DNA from: Hyphomicrobium_A sp963812795
Lineage (GTDB): Bacteria; Pseudomonadota; Alphaproteobacteria; Rhizobiales; Hyphomicrobiaceae
DNA: 64,000 bases
Assembly (NCBI GenBank): GCA_963812795.1
Contig: CAWEWG010000013.1
Span: 124,001 to 188,000 of the forward strand
Direction: 5' to 3'
Position numbers and translations under genes: made by a program. The notes beneath the pieces were generated by a model. It was not told the DNA's origin. It made no database searches and saw only the letters and a program-made list of their open reading frames with translations. Shown one piece after another: positions 27,199-35,529 of the stretch; within the stretch, counting starts at the first letter, position 1; the number at the start of each line of letters is the position of its first letter.

Positions 27199-27909
27199 AT
27201 GCGCCGAAGCAGCCGGAACTTTCTGCGCGTCGTTCTCGCCGCGCTGCTCGCCTTGGTCGTGTTTGCGGCGTTCTGGTTCGGGCTCGTCCCCCAGCGCTTC
27301 TCGCCTTTCGCCCCGATCAACCTGGCTGACCCGCCAACGTGGTTCCTCGATCCGCGTCTGGCGGCGTTGCGCGGCGACCCGGACCTGTGCCGCGAGGTGC
27401 TGCGCACGCCGCACATCAACGCCACGCCGATCGCCGACAAGGTGCAGCCCAACGGCTGCGGGTGGACAAACGCGGTGCGCGTCCGCGAGGTCGGCGGCGC
27501 CGAGATCGGTCTGGAGCAACTGACGTGCGAAGCGTCCGTCGCACTCGCCCTCTGGGTGGAACAGGACGTGCAGCCGCTGGCCGTCGCCATGTTCGGCAGC
27601 CGCGTGACCTGGATGCAGGACATGGGCACCTACTCATGCCGAAACATGATCGGCAACAAGCGGTGGGTGAACATGCGTAGCCAGCACTCGCTCGCCAACG
27701 CGGTCGACATCGGCGGCTTCCGTCTGGCCAACGGCAAGCAAATGAGCATCACCAAGGACTACCGAGCCGACAGCCCGGAAGGCCGCTTCCTGCGCGAAGC
27801 GCATATGCGCGCCTGCCGCTATTTTCGAGTTGCCATCGGCCCCGAGTTCAACGAAGCGCACCGCGACCACCTGCACTTCGATCGCGGCATCTTCACGCGC
27901 TGCCAGTAA
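27199..27909 (+). CDS. Extensin-like C-terminal domain protein (M15-type fold)
   Basis: A 236-aa protein with an N-terminal transmembrane or uncleaved signal segment (about 10-30). The extensin-like C-terminal domain follows: CREVLRTP, CGWTNAVRV, LTCEASVALALWVEQDVQPLA, TYSCRNMIGNKRWVNMRSQHSLANAVDIGGFRLANG and HRDHLHFDRG. The HxxxxxxD and HLHFD positions match the zinc ligands of LAS/M15-type peptidases, so a periplasmic cell-wall peptidase role is plausible. Monocistronic. Confidence 0.88.
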   Translation: MRRSSRNFLRVVLAALLALVVFAAFWFGLVPQRFSPFAPINLADPPTWFLDPRLAALRGDPDLCREVLRTPHINATPIADKVQPNGCGWTNAVRVREVGGAEIGLEQLTCEASVALALWVEQDVQPLAVAMFGSRVTWMQDMGTYSCRNMIGNKRWVNMRSQHSLANAVDIGGFRLANGKQMSITKDYRADSPEGRFLREAHMRACRYFRVAIGPEFNEAHRDHLHFDRGIFTRCQ

Positions 27910-27926
27910 GCTTCAACGGGCGCCAC

Positions 27927-29273
27927 TCAGGTCTGCGGCGTTTCTTGATCGCACCACCAGTCGTCGAGGGCCATGGCGCTCGTCACCGTCTTGGCGCCGA
28001 TCGATCTCAGCGGCTCGGGTGGCAGCGGCAGAGAGCGGCGATTGACGAACCAAAGCTGCGACAGCGCCGTCTTTTTTCCCAGCACGAGGTCACGGATGAT
28101 CTGTCCGTTCATGTGGGTCATGGCGACGCCGTGCCCGGTGCAGCCGACCGAATAGACGGCGGCGCCATCGTGCATCGTGCCGATCTGCGGCGTCGAATTC
28201 GCGGTGACAGAGAACCCGCCACCCCAGCGATACTCGATGCGGATGCCGCGCAGCGCCGGAAAGGTCTTGCCGATGAATTCCTCCAGATGCTGCCAGGCAG
28301 CCGGATAGGCATCATGGTCCATGCGGCCGTTGAAGGGCACGAAACCGGGTCCGCCGCCCATGAGAATGCGGTTGTCCGGCGTCAGCCGGTAGAAGTGCAT
28401 GAAGTTGCGGCCATCCTCGATGCCTTCGCGCCCTGCCCAACCGATGGACGCGCGCTGCTCCGGCGAAAGCGGCTCGCTGACGACGATGAAGGCGAAAGCC
28501 GGCATCTCCTTCGAACGCATGCCGGGAATGAGGTGCGTATAGCCGTTGGTGGCAAAGACGACCTTGTCCGCGGTGACGTTGCCGCCGGGCGTCGCCAGTC
28601 GGAATTTGCCCCGCAGACGCCGCACGTCGTCGACGCGCGTCTTCTCGTAGAGCCGCGCGCCTTTGCCGATGGCGAGGCCGGCCAGCGCATCGACCCATTT
28701 GCGCGGGTTGATGGTGCCGCACACCGTCTCCAGGCAGCCTCCCAGAAAGGTCGGCGAGCGCACCCGCTCGGCCAAGGCGTCGGCATCGAGCCACGCGTAG
28801 CCTTCGACACCCAGTTCCTCGAACAGGGCGATCTCATCGCGGATGCGCGCCGCGTAGCGCGGCGAGGTGGCGACCTTCAGAAATCCGCTGCGCTCGAAAT
28901 CACAATCGAGATGGTGCTCCGAGATCATCGCTGCGAGCGCGTCGATAGACTGCACCATGTAGTCATGCGCCTCCCGCACGCGCGCTCCGCCGTGCAGCCC
29001 CTTCATCATGCCGACCGACGCTCCGAACAGCGTCATGACGAACCCGGCATTGCGGCCGCTGGCGCCGAAGCCGACGGTCTCGCTTTCGAGGATGGCGACG
29101 TTGAGGGAGGGATCGGCGGCCTTCAGATGGTATGCCGTGGCGAGGCCGGTATATCCGGCGCCGATGATGGCCACATCGACGGCGATGTCACCGGCCAGCG
29201 GCGGCGAGACCGCCCGCGGCTGTTTGCTGCGGTTCCAGAAGTTGTCCGCGCGCGCATGCGGCTCGGAGGTCAT
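27927..29273 (-). CDS. FAD-dependent oxidoreductase (DAO/PuuB-like)
   Basis: About 448 aa. The dinucleotide-binding motif VAIIGAGYTGLATAYHL lies near residue 35, followed by ESETVGFGASGRNAGFV typical of gamma-glutamylputrescine oxidase-type enzymes, FATNGYTH in the middle and a C-terminal GVAMTHMNGQIIRDLVLGK. Family members oxidise amines or amino acids with FAD. Start taken at the ATG at 29273; a TTG at 29336 in frame would add 21 residues. Convergent with the extensin-like gene; no puu genes nearby, so the substrate is open. Confidence 0.85.
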   Translation of the reverse strand: MTSEPHARADNFWNRSKQPRAVSPPLAGDIAVDVAIIGAGYTGLATAYHLKAADPSLNVAILESETVGFGASGRNAGFVMTLFGASVGMMKGLHGGARVREAHDYMVQSIDALAAMISEHHLDCDFERSGFLKVATSPRYAARIRDEIALFEELGVEGYAWLDADALAERVRSPTFLGGCLETVCGTINPRKWVDALAGLAIGKGARLYEKTRVDDVRRLRGKFRLATPGGNVTADKVVFATNGYTHLIPGMRSKEMPAFAFIVVSEPLSPEQRASIGWAGREGIEDGRNFMHFYRLTPDNRILMGGGPGFVPFNGRMDHDAYPAAWQHLEEFIGKTFPALRGIRIEYRWGGGFSVTANSTPQIGTMHDGAAVYSVGCTGHGVAMTHMNGQIIRDLVLGKKTALSQLWFVNRRSLPLPPEPLRSIGAKTVTSAMALDDWWCDQETPQT

Positions 29274-29412
29274 CTCATCGCTCGCGGTTCGGGTTGACGC
29301 TGGGCAGTGCGAGACCGCCGCGCCATCGGGCGGCAACTCTTAGCACAACGAATGACCGGTGAGCGACGGCCGGGCGGCGCGCACCACTAGGGGTGCGGGC
29401 CAGCTTGTCGTA

Positions 29413-30267
29413 TTAAGCCGCAACCGGCAGGGCCGGCGTGGCCAGGAGGCGGATTTCCTCGACGATGCCGGCAACGAAAGCGCGGGTGCGGTCGACCACC
29501 ACCTGACGCTCCTTGTCGAGGGTCACCATGTGGTAGCTGTCCTCGAGGACCACCATGTCGACGTTGCCGGCGATCTCTCCCTGCAGGTAATGGGCGTTGT
29601 TGATGTTGGCATAGTCGTCCTGCAGCGAGTGAACGATCAGCGTGGGCTGCTTGACGCGGTGCAGCAGCTTCATCGCCGCATCGACCATGCGGCGATGCTC
29701 GAGAACCATCGTCGCCGGCACGCCGGCGCGGCCGAACTCGGTACCCTGGCCGGCCTCGAGGGCCGACTTCACGAAGGAGCGAACGCGCGGGCACTTGATG
29801 CCAAGCGACTCGGCATCCGGGAAGGTCATGAAGCCGGCGAACCAGCGGCTGCGAACCAGCTTGAACAGCTTGGTGTACCAGGGCATCGCCCAGCCGTTGA
29901 TCCACAGGGTCGGGGAGAAGAGCGACACGCCCTGCACCTTGCCCGGGTTGCGGGCGGCGAGGTGGAGGCCGAGGATGGCGCCCATGCACAGGCCGCCGAC
30001 GATGACCGTGTCGCACTCCTTGCGGATCTCGTTGAGGGCGTGGCGAGCAGACACGTACCACTCCTGCCAGCGGCCGGTGTTCTCGGCGCCGTGACCGGCG
30101 AGCTGGGGGGCGTGAACCGTGTAGCCGGCGCGGGCGAGGCCCATGGCCACGAAGCGCATCTCGGCGGGGGTGCCGCACAGACCGTGCAGGAGCAGGACGC
30201 CGACCTTGCCGCCGGCGATGCGGAGGCCCTGGTCCTTCGTGGCGTTGTTCTGGGTGGCGGCGGTCAT
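29413..30267 (-). CDS. Alpha/beta hydrolase with Cys in the nucleophile elbow
   Basis: A 284-aa alpha/beta hydrolase of the carboxylesterase/monoacylglycerol-lipase type. The oxyanion region is LLLHGLCGTP, the elbow reads GGLCMGA, so Cys replaces the usual Ser of GxSxG; the Asp (HSLQDDYANI) and His (DSYHMVTLD) of the triad are in place. Dienelactone-hydrolase-type enzymes also use Cys, so it may be active as a thiol hydrolase or acyltransferase. No signal peptide. Start at the ATG at 30267 with AAGGAG about 7 nt upstream. The RHH-like gene lies upstream on the same strand but is separated by a terminator. Confidence 0.85.
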   Translation of the reverse strand: MTAATQNNATKDQGLRIAGGKVGVLLLHGLCGTPAEMRFVAMGLARAGYTVHAPQLAGHGAENTGRWQEWYVSARHALNEIRKECDTVIVGGLCMGAILGLHLAARNPGKVQGVSLFSPTLWINGWAMPWYTKLFKLVRSRWFAGFMTFPDAESLGIKCPRVRSFVKSALEAGQGTEFGRAGVPATMVLEHRRMVDAAMKLLHRVKQPTLIVHSLQDDYANINNAHYLQGEIAGNVDMVVLEDSYHMVTLDKERQVVVDRTRAFVAGIVEEIRLLATPALPVAA

Positions 30268-30403
30268 TGCGTTGGCTCCTTGTTCCTGAAGCCAACCTAC
30301 GGATCGGGGGTGCTGGACGCTGTTCCGCCTGGGACAGGGCCGTCGCTAACCGAAGATTTTTTGGAGCGCTCCTCTAAGTGTCTGAAACACCAGAACAATA
30401 TTA

Positions 30404-30438
30404 CAAATAAAAAGGGCGCCGCCATCGCTGGCGACGCC
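30404..30438 (-). terminator. Intrinsic terminator behind the small RHH-like gene
   Basis: On the minus strand a 10-bp stem (30429-30438 with 30415-30424, one G-U pair, GCGA loop) is followed by CTTTTTATTTG. It lies 27 nt after the stop of the gene at 30465-30626 and separates it from the hydrolase gene. Confidence 0.8.
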
Positions 30439-30464
30439 TCTTTGATCGAAATAGTGGCCGGGGA

Positions 30465-30626
30465 TTATTCGGCGGGGGACTGAGCCTGAACGACCTTGGC
30501 GTGAGCGTCCCAAATCAACCGGCGAATGACCTCGACGCGCGAGGGCACATTGGGATGCGCCCGGCGCAGGTTGTCCAACTGCTTCAAGGTGTCGACGTCC
30601 ATGCCGACGTTAACGATGTGTTCCAC
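30465..30626 (-). CDS. 53-aa ribbon-helix-helix-like protein
   Basis: A short open frame of 53 codons with GTG start and AGGAG 7 nt upstream, ended by TAA and a strong terminator. The protein begins MEHIVNVGMDVDTLKQLDNL and continues through SRVEVIRRLIWDAH, a beta strand plus two helices as in CopG/Arc-type DNA-binding antitoxins and regulators. It lies just downstream of acs on the same strand. No toxin gene is adjacent. The assignment rests on pattern only. Confidence 0.65.
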   Translation of the reverse strand: MEHIVNVGMDVDTLKQLDNLRRAHPNVPSRVEVIRRLIWDAHAKVVQAQSPAE

Positions 30627-30722
30627 GTGAATGCTCCTGGCTCTGTCCGACTGAATATGGCGTCGACATACGCCAGCGATGTGGCGAAGGCTGTTCCCCG
30701 AGTGACCTGGGCGCGTTGATGG

Positions 30723-32675
30723 TTAGCTCGCGCGGCGGTTCTGGCGGTTATCGATCAGATCCTGCACCACCGCAGGATCGGCGAGGGTCGAGATGTCCCC
30801 CAGGTTGGAGAATTCGTCCTCGGCGATCTTACGCAGGATGCGACGCATGATCTTGCCCGAGCGGGTCTTCGGCAGGCCGGGTGCGAACTGGACGAGATCG
30901 GGCGAGGCGATGGGTCCGATCTCCTTGCGGACGTGCGCGATCAGCTCCTTGACGAGGTCATCGCTCCAGGTCTCGCCGGAAATGAGCGTCACATAGCAGT
31001 AGATGCCCTGGCCCTTGAGATTGTGCGGGTAGCCGACGACCGCAGCCTCGGCCACTTTCGGATGCGAGACGAGAGCGCTTTCCACCTCCGCCGTGCCCAA
31101 GCGGTGCCCCGACACGTTGATCACGTCATCGACGCGGCCGGTGATCCAATAATAGCCGTCCTCGTCGCGCCGGCAGCCGTCGCCGGTGAAGTAGGTGCCG
31201 GGATAGGTCGAGAAGTACGTCTGCACGAACCGCTCGTGATCGCCGTAGATCGTGCGCGCCTGGCCGGGCCAACTGTCGAGGATGACAAGGTTGCCGGTCG
31301 CCTCCCCTTCGAGGGCTTGCCCCTTGTCGTCGACCAGCGCCGGCTGCACGCCGAAGAAGGGAAGCGTGGCCGAGCCGGGCTTCAGGTCGATGGCGCCGGG
31401 CAACGGCGTAATGAGGATGCCGCCGGTCTCCGTCTGCCACCACGTGTCGACGATCGGGCAGCGCTCCTCGCCGACGACCCGATAGTACCACTCCCAGGCT
31501 TCCGGATTGATCGGCTCACCGACGCTGCCGAGCAGGCGCAGCGAAGACCTGTCGCTGCTTTTGACGAAGTCGTCGCCGGCGCCCATCAGCGCGCGGATCG
31601 CCGTCGGCGCCGTATAGAAGATGTTCACCTTCCACTTGTCGATCACGTTCCAGAAGCGCGCCATCGTCGGGTAGTTCGGCACCCCCTCGAACATCAACGT
31701 CGTCGCGCCGTTGGCGAGCGGCCCATATAGAATATAGCTATGGCCGGTGACCCAGCCGACGTCCGCCGTGCACCAGTAGATGTCGCCGTCATGGTAGTCG
31801 AACACGTACTGGTGGGTGACCGCGGCATAGACGAGGTAGCCGCCGGACGTGTGCAGCACGCCCTTGGGGCTGCCGGTCGAGCCCGACGTGTAGAGGATGA
31901 ATAGCGGGTCTTCGGCCCCGACCTCGGTGGGCGGACAATCGGCCGACACCTTTTCCATTTCCTCGTGCAGCCAGAGATCGCGTCCGGGCGTCCAAGCCAC
32001 GGGTCGTCCGGTGCGGCGCACGACCAGCACCTTCTCCCCACCCTTGCCGGACTTGCCGAGCGCGTCGTCGGCGTTCTTCTTCAGCGGTACGTACTTGCCG
32101 CCGCGCACGCCCTCGTCGGCGGTGATGATGAACTTGGAATTGGCGTCCTCGATGCGGCCGGCGAGGCTTTCCGGCGAGAATCCGCCAAACACCACGGAAT
32201 GAATGGCGCCGATACGCGCGCAGGCGAGCATGGCGTAGGCGGCTTCGGGGATCATCGGCAGGTAGATGGTGACCCGGTCACCCTTTTTGACGCCGTGCGC
32301 CTTGAGGACGTTGGCGAACTTGCACACCCGCTCGTGCAGCTGGCGATAGGTGATCTGCTCTTCCTGGGTCGGGTCATCGCCCTCCCAGATAATGGCAACC
32401 TGGTCGCCGCGCGTCGCCAGATGGCGGTCGATGCAATTGGCGGCAACATTGAGCGTGCCGTCCTCGAACCATTTGATCGACACGTTGCCGGGGCCGAACG
32501 AGGTGTTCTTCACCTTCGTGTAAGGCTTGATCCAGTCGATGCGGCGGCCGATCTCACCCCAAAAGCCCTGCGGGTCGGCGACCGAACGCTCGTACAGCGC
32601 CTGATAGCCCTTCTTGTCGATCCAGGCGCGCTCAGACCATTCGCCACCCGGCACCGGATGCAGCTTCCCCGACAT
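30723..32675 (-). CDS. acsA: Acetyl-CoA synthetase
   Basis: A 650-aa AMP-forming acetate-CoA ligase, the usual length. Adenylation motifs: LFILYTSGSTGSPKGVLHT, VDTWWQTETGGILITPLPG, YFTGDGCRRDEDGYYWITGRVDDVINVSGHRLGTAEVESAL, and the catalytic Lys region RSGKIMRRILRKI near the C-terminus, the site that Pat-type enzymes acetylate. Activates acetate for the TCA or glyoxylate cycle in the cytosol. Start at the ATG at 32675 with GGGAG 8 nt upstream; the frame stays open to 33761, but that part has no similarity to the family. Confidence 0.98.
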   Translation of the reverse strand: MSGKLHPVPGGEWSERAWIDKKGYQALYERSVADPQGFWGEIGRRIDWIKPYTKVKNTSFGPGNVSIKWFEDGTLNVAANCIDRHLATRGDQVAIIWEGDDPTQEEQITYRQLHERVCKFANVLKAHGVKKGDRVTIYLPMIPEAAYAMLACARIGAIHSVVFGGFSPESLAGRIEDANSKFIITADEGVRGGKYVPLKKNADDALGKSGKGGEKVLVVRRTGRPVAWTPGRDLWLHEEMEKVSADCPPTEVGAEDPLFILYTSGSTGSPKGVLHTSGGYLVYAAVTHQYVFDYHDGDIYWCTADVGWVTGHSYILYGPLANGATTLMFEGVPNYPTMARFWNVIDKWKVNIFYTAPTAIRALMGAGDDFVKSSDRSSLRLLGSVGEPINPEAWEWYYRVVGEERCPIVDTWWQTETGGILITPLPGAIDLKPGSATLPFFGVQPALVDDKGQALEGEATGNLVILDSWPGQARTIYGDHERFVQTYFSTYPGTYFTGDGCRRDEDGYYWITGRVDDVINVSGHRLGTAEVESALVSHPKVAEAAVVGYPHNLKGQGIYCYVTLISGETWSDDLVKELIAHVRKEIGPIASPDLVQFAPGLPKTRSGKIMRRILRKIAEDEFSNLGDISTLADPAVVQDLIDNRQNRRAS

Positions 32676-32773
32676 CGGCGTTCTCCCACGATTATTCGTT
32701 GTTGGCGCCATTATGGGCGCCCTGCTCGGCAACGGCAATTTGGCACTTGGGCGAAGGCGACGCTCGTGCAGCG

Positions 32774-33193
32774 TCAAAGACCCAGCCAGCCGACAACCGC
32801 GCCTTGCAGGAGCAGCACCCCCAGCCAATGGCCGCCATCGATGAGGGTGAGGTCGCGCTTGGCGCCGCGAAATGCGTTGTTGACGGCCATCGTGGTGATG
32901 ACGAAGCCGAGCCACATGAAGGCGCCGGTGATCAGTCCATCGCCCATTGTCATGCCGGGCCCGTAGATGTGGCGCAACACGCCGGCGAGAACGCTCGCCA
33001 TGACGACAAGGCCGATGAAGCTGATGATAAATGGCGTCGGGCTCGGAGTGCCGGCGTGCATCTCCTCGCGCGTCTTTCCGCAGGCCTCGAGCCAGGCGTT
33101 GGAGAACAGGACGCCGTACCAAAGCCATCCGAACATGAAGCTCACGACCGCGGCAAGCACGACGGCGAGCAGATTCATACCGGCGAATTCCAT
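32774..33193 (-). CDS. DUF1761 membrane protein
   Basis: A 139-aa protein with about four transmembrane segments (about 8-27, 53-73, 83-103, 121-139). FGWLWYGVLFSNAWLE and LTLIDGGHWLGVLLLQGAVVGWL match the DUF1761 pattern. Function unknown. GGAG lies 7 nt before the ATG at 33193. Upstream of acs on the same strand, 98 bp apart. Confidence 0.85.
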   Translation of the reverse strand: MEFAGMNLLAVVLAAVVSFMFGWLWYGVLFSNAWLEACGKTREEMHAGTPSPTPFIISFIGLVVMASVLAGVLRHIYGPGMTMGDGLITGAFMWLGFVITTMAVNNAFRGAKRDLTLIDGGHWLGVLLLQGAVVGWLGL

Positions 33194-33268
33194 GGCGCTT
33201 CTCCGTTCGCAAAAGCGTGGCGGCGGAGACTAACAGATGCGAACCCTGACGTCCGCCACGGAGCAAGA

Positions 33269-33949
33269 TTATCCGAGACGCCAGACGCACGTGCGCTTGA
33301 TCTCGGCGTCCTCCAGCTCGCGCGTTACCGGCACGCGGTATTCGGCAGCAGCCGTGAACCGCCCTTTGGGAAAGTAGTTGCGCTGTGGGTCGCCGATGAG
33401 CACAAGGGCGCCGTGCACGGCGGCCAGCTCGATGTAGCGCGTGACGCGCTCGGCAAGGCCACGCTCGTAGAACAGGTCGCCGACGAGCACCACGCCATAA
33501 GGCGCAGGCGGGTGCGCCAAGAGATCCTCGGCCGTCGTCGACACGACGACACCGTTCAGCGCTGCATTGAGACGAACGGCGGCGAGCGCCATGCGGTCGA
33601 TATCGGACGCGAGCACGCCCGCGGCCCCTGCTTTCATGGCCGCGATAGCGGTCAGGCCGGAGCCCGATCCCAGATCGAGCACGCGCTTCCCCGCAAGCAA
33701 CGCCGGATGGTCGAGGATATAGCGGGCCAGCGCCTGGCCGCCTGCCCAGGCAAAGGCCCAATAGGGCGGCGGAACGTTGATCTCGCCCAGCTCTTCCTCC
33801 GTCTTCTGCCAGATGGGGAGAGATTCTTCGGCGAGATGCAGCAGTATCTCGGGGACGAGCGGTGGCGCCAGGGCGCGTGTGTTGGCGCTGATGAAGGCTT
33901 CGGCGGAGGCGCGAACTTCAGGGTCGAGGCGTGCGGGCGTTGCCGTCAC
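33269..33949 (-). CDS. Class I SAM methyltransferase (ETFB/PrmA-like)
   Basis: A 226-aa methyltransferase. The SAM motif is VLDLGSGSGLTAIAAMKAGA, followed by ASDIDRMALAAVRLNA and a VLVGDLFYERGLAERV stretch in place of the D/NPP motif. The N-terminal PPPYWAFAWAGGQALARYIL resembles the ETF-beta lysine methyltransferase/nicotinamide N-methyltransferase-like family. The GTG start at 33949 overlaps the stop of the EVE gene (GTGA). Substrate not determined. Confidence 0.85.
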   Translation of the reverse strand: MTATPARLDPEVRASAEAFISANTRALAPPLVPEILLHLAEESLPIWQKTEEELGEINVPPPYWAFAWAGGQALARYILDHPALLAGKRVLDLGSGSGLTAIAAMKAGAAGVLASDIDRMALAAVRLNAALNGVVVSTTAEDLLAHPPAPYGVVLVGDLFYERGLAERVTRYIELAAVHGALVLIGDPQRNYFPKGRFTAAAEYRVPVTRELEDAEIKRTCVWRLG

Positions 33950-34395
33950 TTCGCTTTGGCCGGTTTCTTCGCCGCGCCCGACAGTCCGCCCATGCGACAA
34001 ACTTCGGCCCACTCTGCGGCGGTGACCGGCTGCACCGACAGGCGCGAGTTGTTGACCAGCACCATCTTGGCAAGCTTCGGGTTGGCCTTGGCCGCCGCCA
34101 GCGACACGGGCTTAGGAATGTCGGCGAGGGCGCGCACATCGACGCATTTCCAGACGCCCGTATCATCCTTGGGATCCTGATGGGCGAGCGCCGACACCTC
34201 CATGATGCCGACGACCTCCTTGTCATCGCCGGTGTGATAAAAAAAGGCGAGGTCGCCGAGCTGCATGGCGAGCATATTCTTGCGCGCCTGAAAGTTGCGC
34301 ACGCCGTCCCAGGCCTCGCCGGCCTTGCCGCGCGATTTCAGCATCTCCCAAGAGAACACGTCGGGCTCGGTCTTCATCAGCCAGTAGGCAGGCAT
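33946..34395 (-). CDS. EVE domain protein
   Basis: A 149-aa PUA-like EVE domain: YWLMKTEPDVFSWEML, WDGVRNFQARKNMLAMQLGDLAFFYHTGDDKEVVGIMEV, WKCVDVRAL, and a basic Lys/Ala tail. EVE domains bind modified bases or RNA. The ATG at 34395 fits the family start. Translationally coupled to the methyltransferase and downstream of gpsA on the same strand. Confidence 0.92.
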   Translation of the reverse strand: MPAYWLMKTEPDVFSWEMLKSRGKAGEAWDGVRNFQARKNMLAMQLGDLAFFYHTGDDKEVVGIMEVSALAHQDPKDDTGVWKCVDVRALADIPKPVSLAAAKANPKLAKMVLVNNSRLSVQPVTAAEWAEVCRMGGLSGAAKKPAKAK

Positions 34396-34481
34396 GGGCG
34401 TGCTCGCTCGTGGTTCGCCCCCGGCGTCGCGCAACGCATCGATGGTGTCAAGTCAAGACGACGGAGCGGGCAAAAAGACGC

Positions 34482-35478
34482 TCAGTCTTCGGCTTTGAAC
34501 GGCCGCTGCATGAGCTGCTCGATGGCATCCTTGACGCTCGCGCGCCCGTCAATGACATCGCAGACGGCGGCGCTGATCGGCATATCGATGCCCTTCTCAT
34601 CGGCGATACGGCACACGGCTGTCGCCGTATGTACGCCCTCGGTCACCGCCAGCTTGCCGGCAAGCGCCTGGGACAGTGTTTCGCCGCGACCCAGCGCGCG
34701 TCCCAGCGACATGTTGCGCGACTGCGGGCTGCCGCAGGTGAGGATGAGATCGCCGAGACCCGACAGCCCGATCAGCGTTTCCGGGCGGGCACCGAGGGCA
34801 TTGCCGAAACGGCGCATCTCCGCAAACCCGCGAGTCACCAGAGCGCGCGTGGGCGCTGGCGCCGAGGCCTTGGCCGTCGACGATGCCGGCGGCGATGGCC
34901 AGCACGTTCTTCAGCGCGCCCCCCAGCTCGACGCCGACAAGATCGCTCGTCCAGTAAAGGCGGAACTTGGGGCTGCCAAGACGTTCGGCGAGCAGCCGCC
35001 CCATGCCTTCGTCGGTGCACGCCATGGTGAGCGCCGTCGGCAGGCCGCGCGCTACATCGGCCGCAAAGCTGGGGCCCGAGAGCGCGGCGCGCATCGCATG
35101 GGGCAATTCAGCGGCGAGGATGTCGCCCATCATCTGCCCTGAGGACTGCTCGATGCCCTTGGCGCAGATGACGACCGGCTGGCCCTTCCGCAGCGACGGC
35201 CGCAAAGCCTTCGACACCGAGCGCACATGCTGCGCCGGCGAGACGAGCAGCAGCGCATCGCACTTGGCCACATCAGCGAGATGCGTGGTGGCGCGCACGC
35301 TCGGATCGAGGGTCACGCCCGGCAGAAACGTCTCGTTGGTGTGACGCTCGTTGATCGATCCGACGATATCGGCCTCGCGCGCCCAGAGCGTGACGTCGCG
35401 ACCGGCACGGCGCATTGTCTGCGCCAGGGCCGTGCCCCATGCTCCGCCGCCGACGATACCGACGCTGTCGATGCTCAC
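34482..35478 (-). pseudogene. gpsA: Glycerol-3-phosphate dehydrogenase GpsA, frameshifted
   Basis: NAD(P)H-dependent glycerol-3-phosphate dehydrogenase needed for phospholipid synthesis. The N-terminal part (from the ATG at 35478: VGIVGGGAWGTALAQT, ICAKGIE, LSGPSFAADVARG, GVELGGALKNVLAIAAGIVDGQGLGASA) is followed, after a one-base shift at about 34843-34849, by the C-terminal part (LVTRGFAEMRRFG, GLSGLGDLILTC, SRNMSLGRALGRGE, EGVHTATAV). One extra base explains it. Both halves are fully conserved and the enzyme is usually essential, so a sequencing error is likelier than true loss. Stop at 34482. Confidence 0.9.
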
Positions 35479-35529
35479 GCGCTTGCCCCGCCGCTTCGTA
35501 AACCCGACAACTCTAGCATGGCTCTGATC

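Noticed and set aside
27945..29297. 450-codon frame antisense to the FAD oxidoreductase
   Set aside because: Composition is that of a shadow frame (His/Arg/Asp-rich), without any motif.
32676..33761. Long upstream extension of the acs frame
   Set aside because: The frame stays open over the DUF1761 and methyltransferase genes, but the extra residues have no family likeness, and the ATG at 32675 with its ribosome site gives the normal length.
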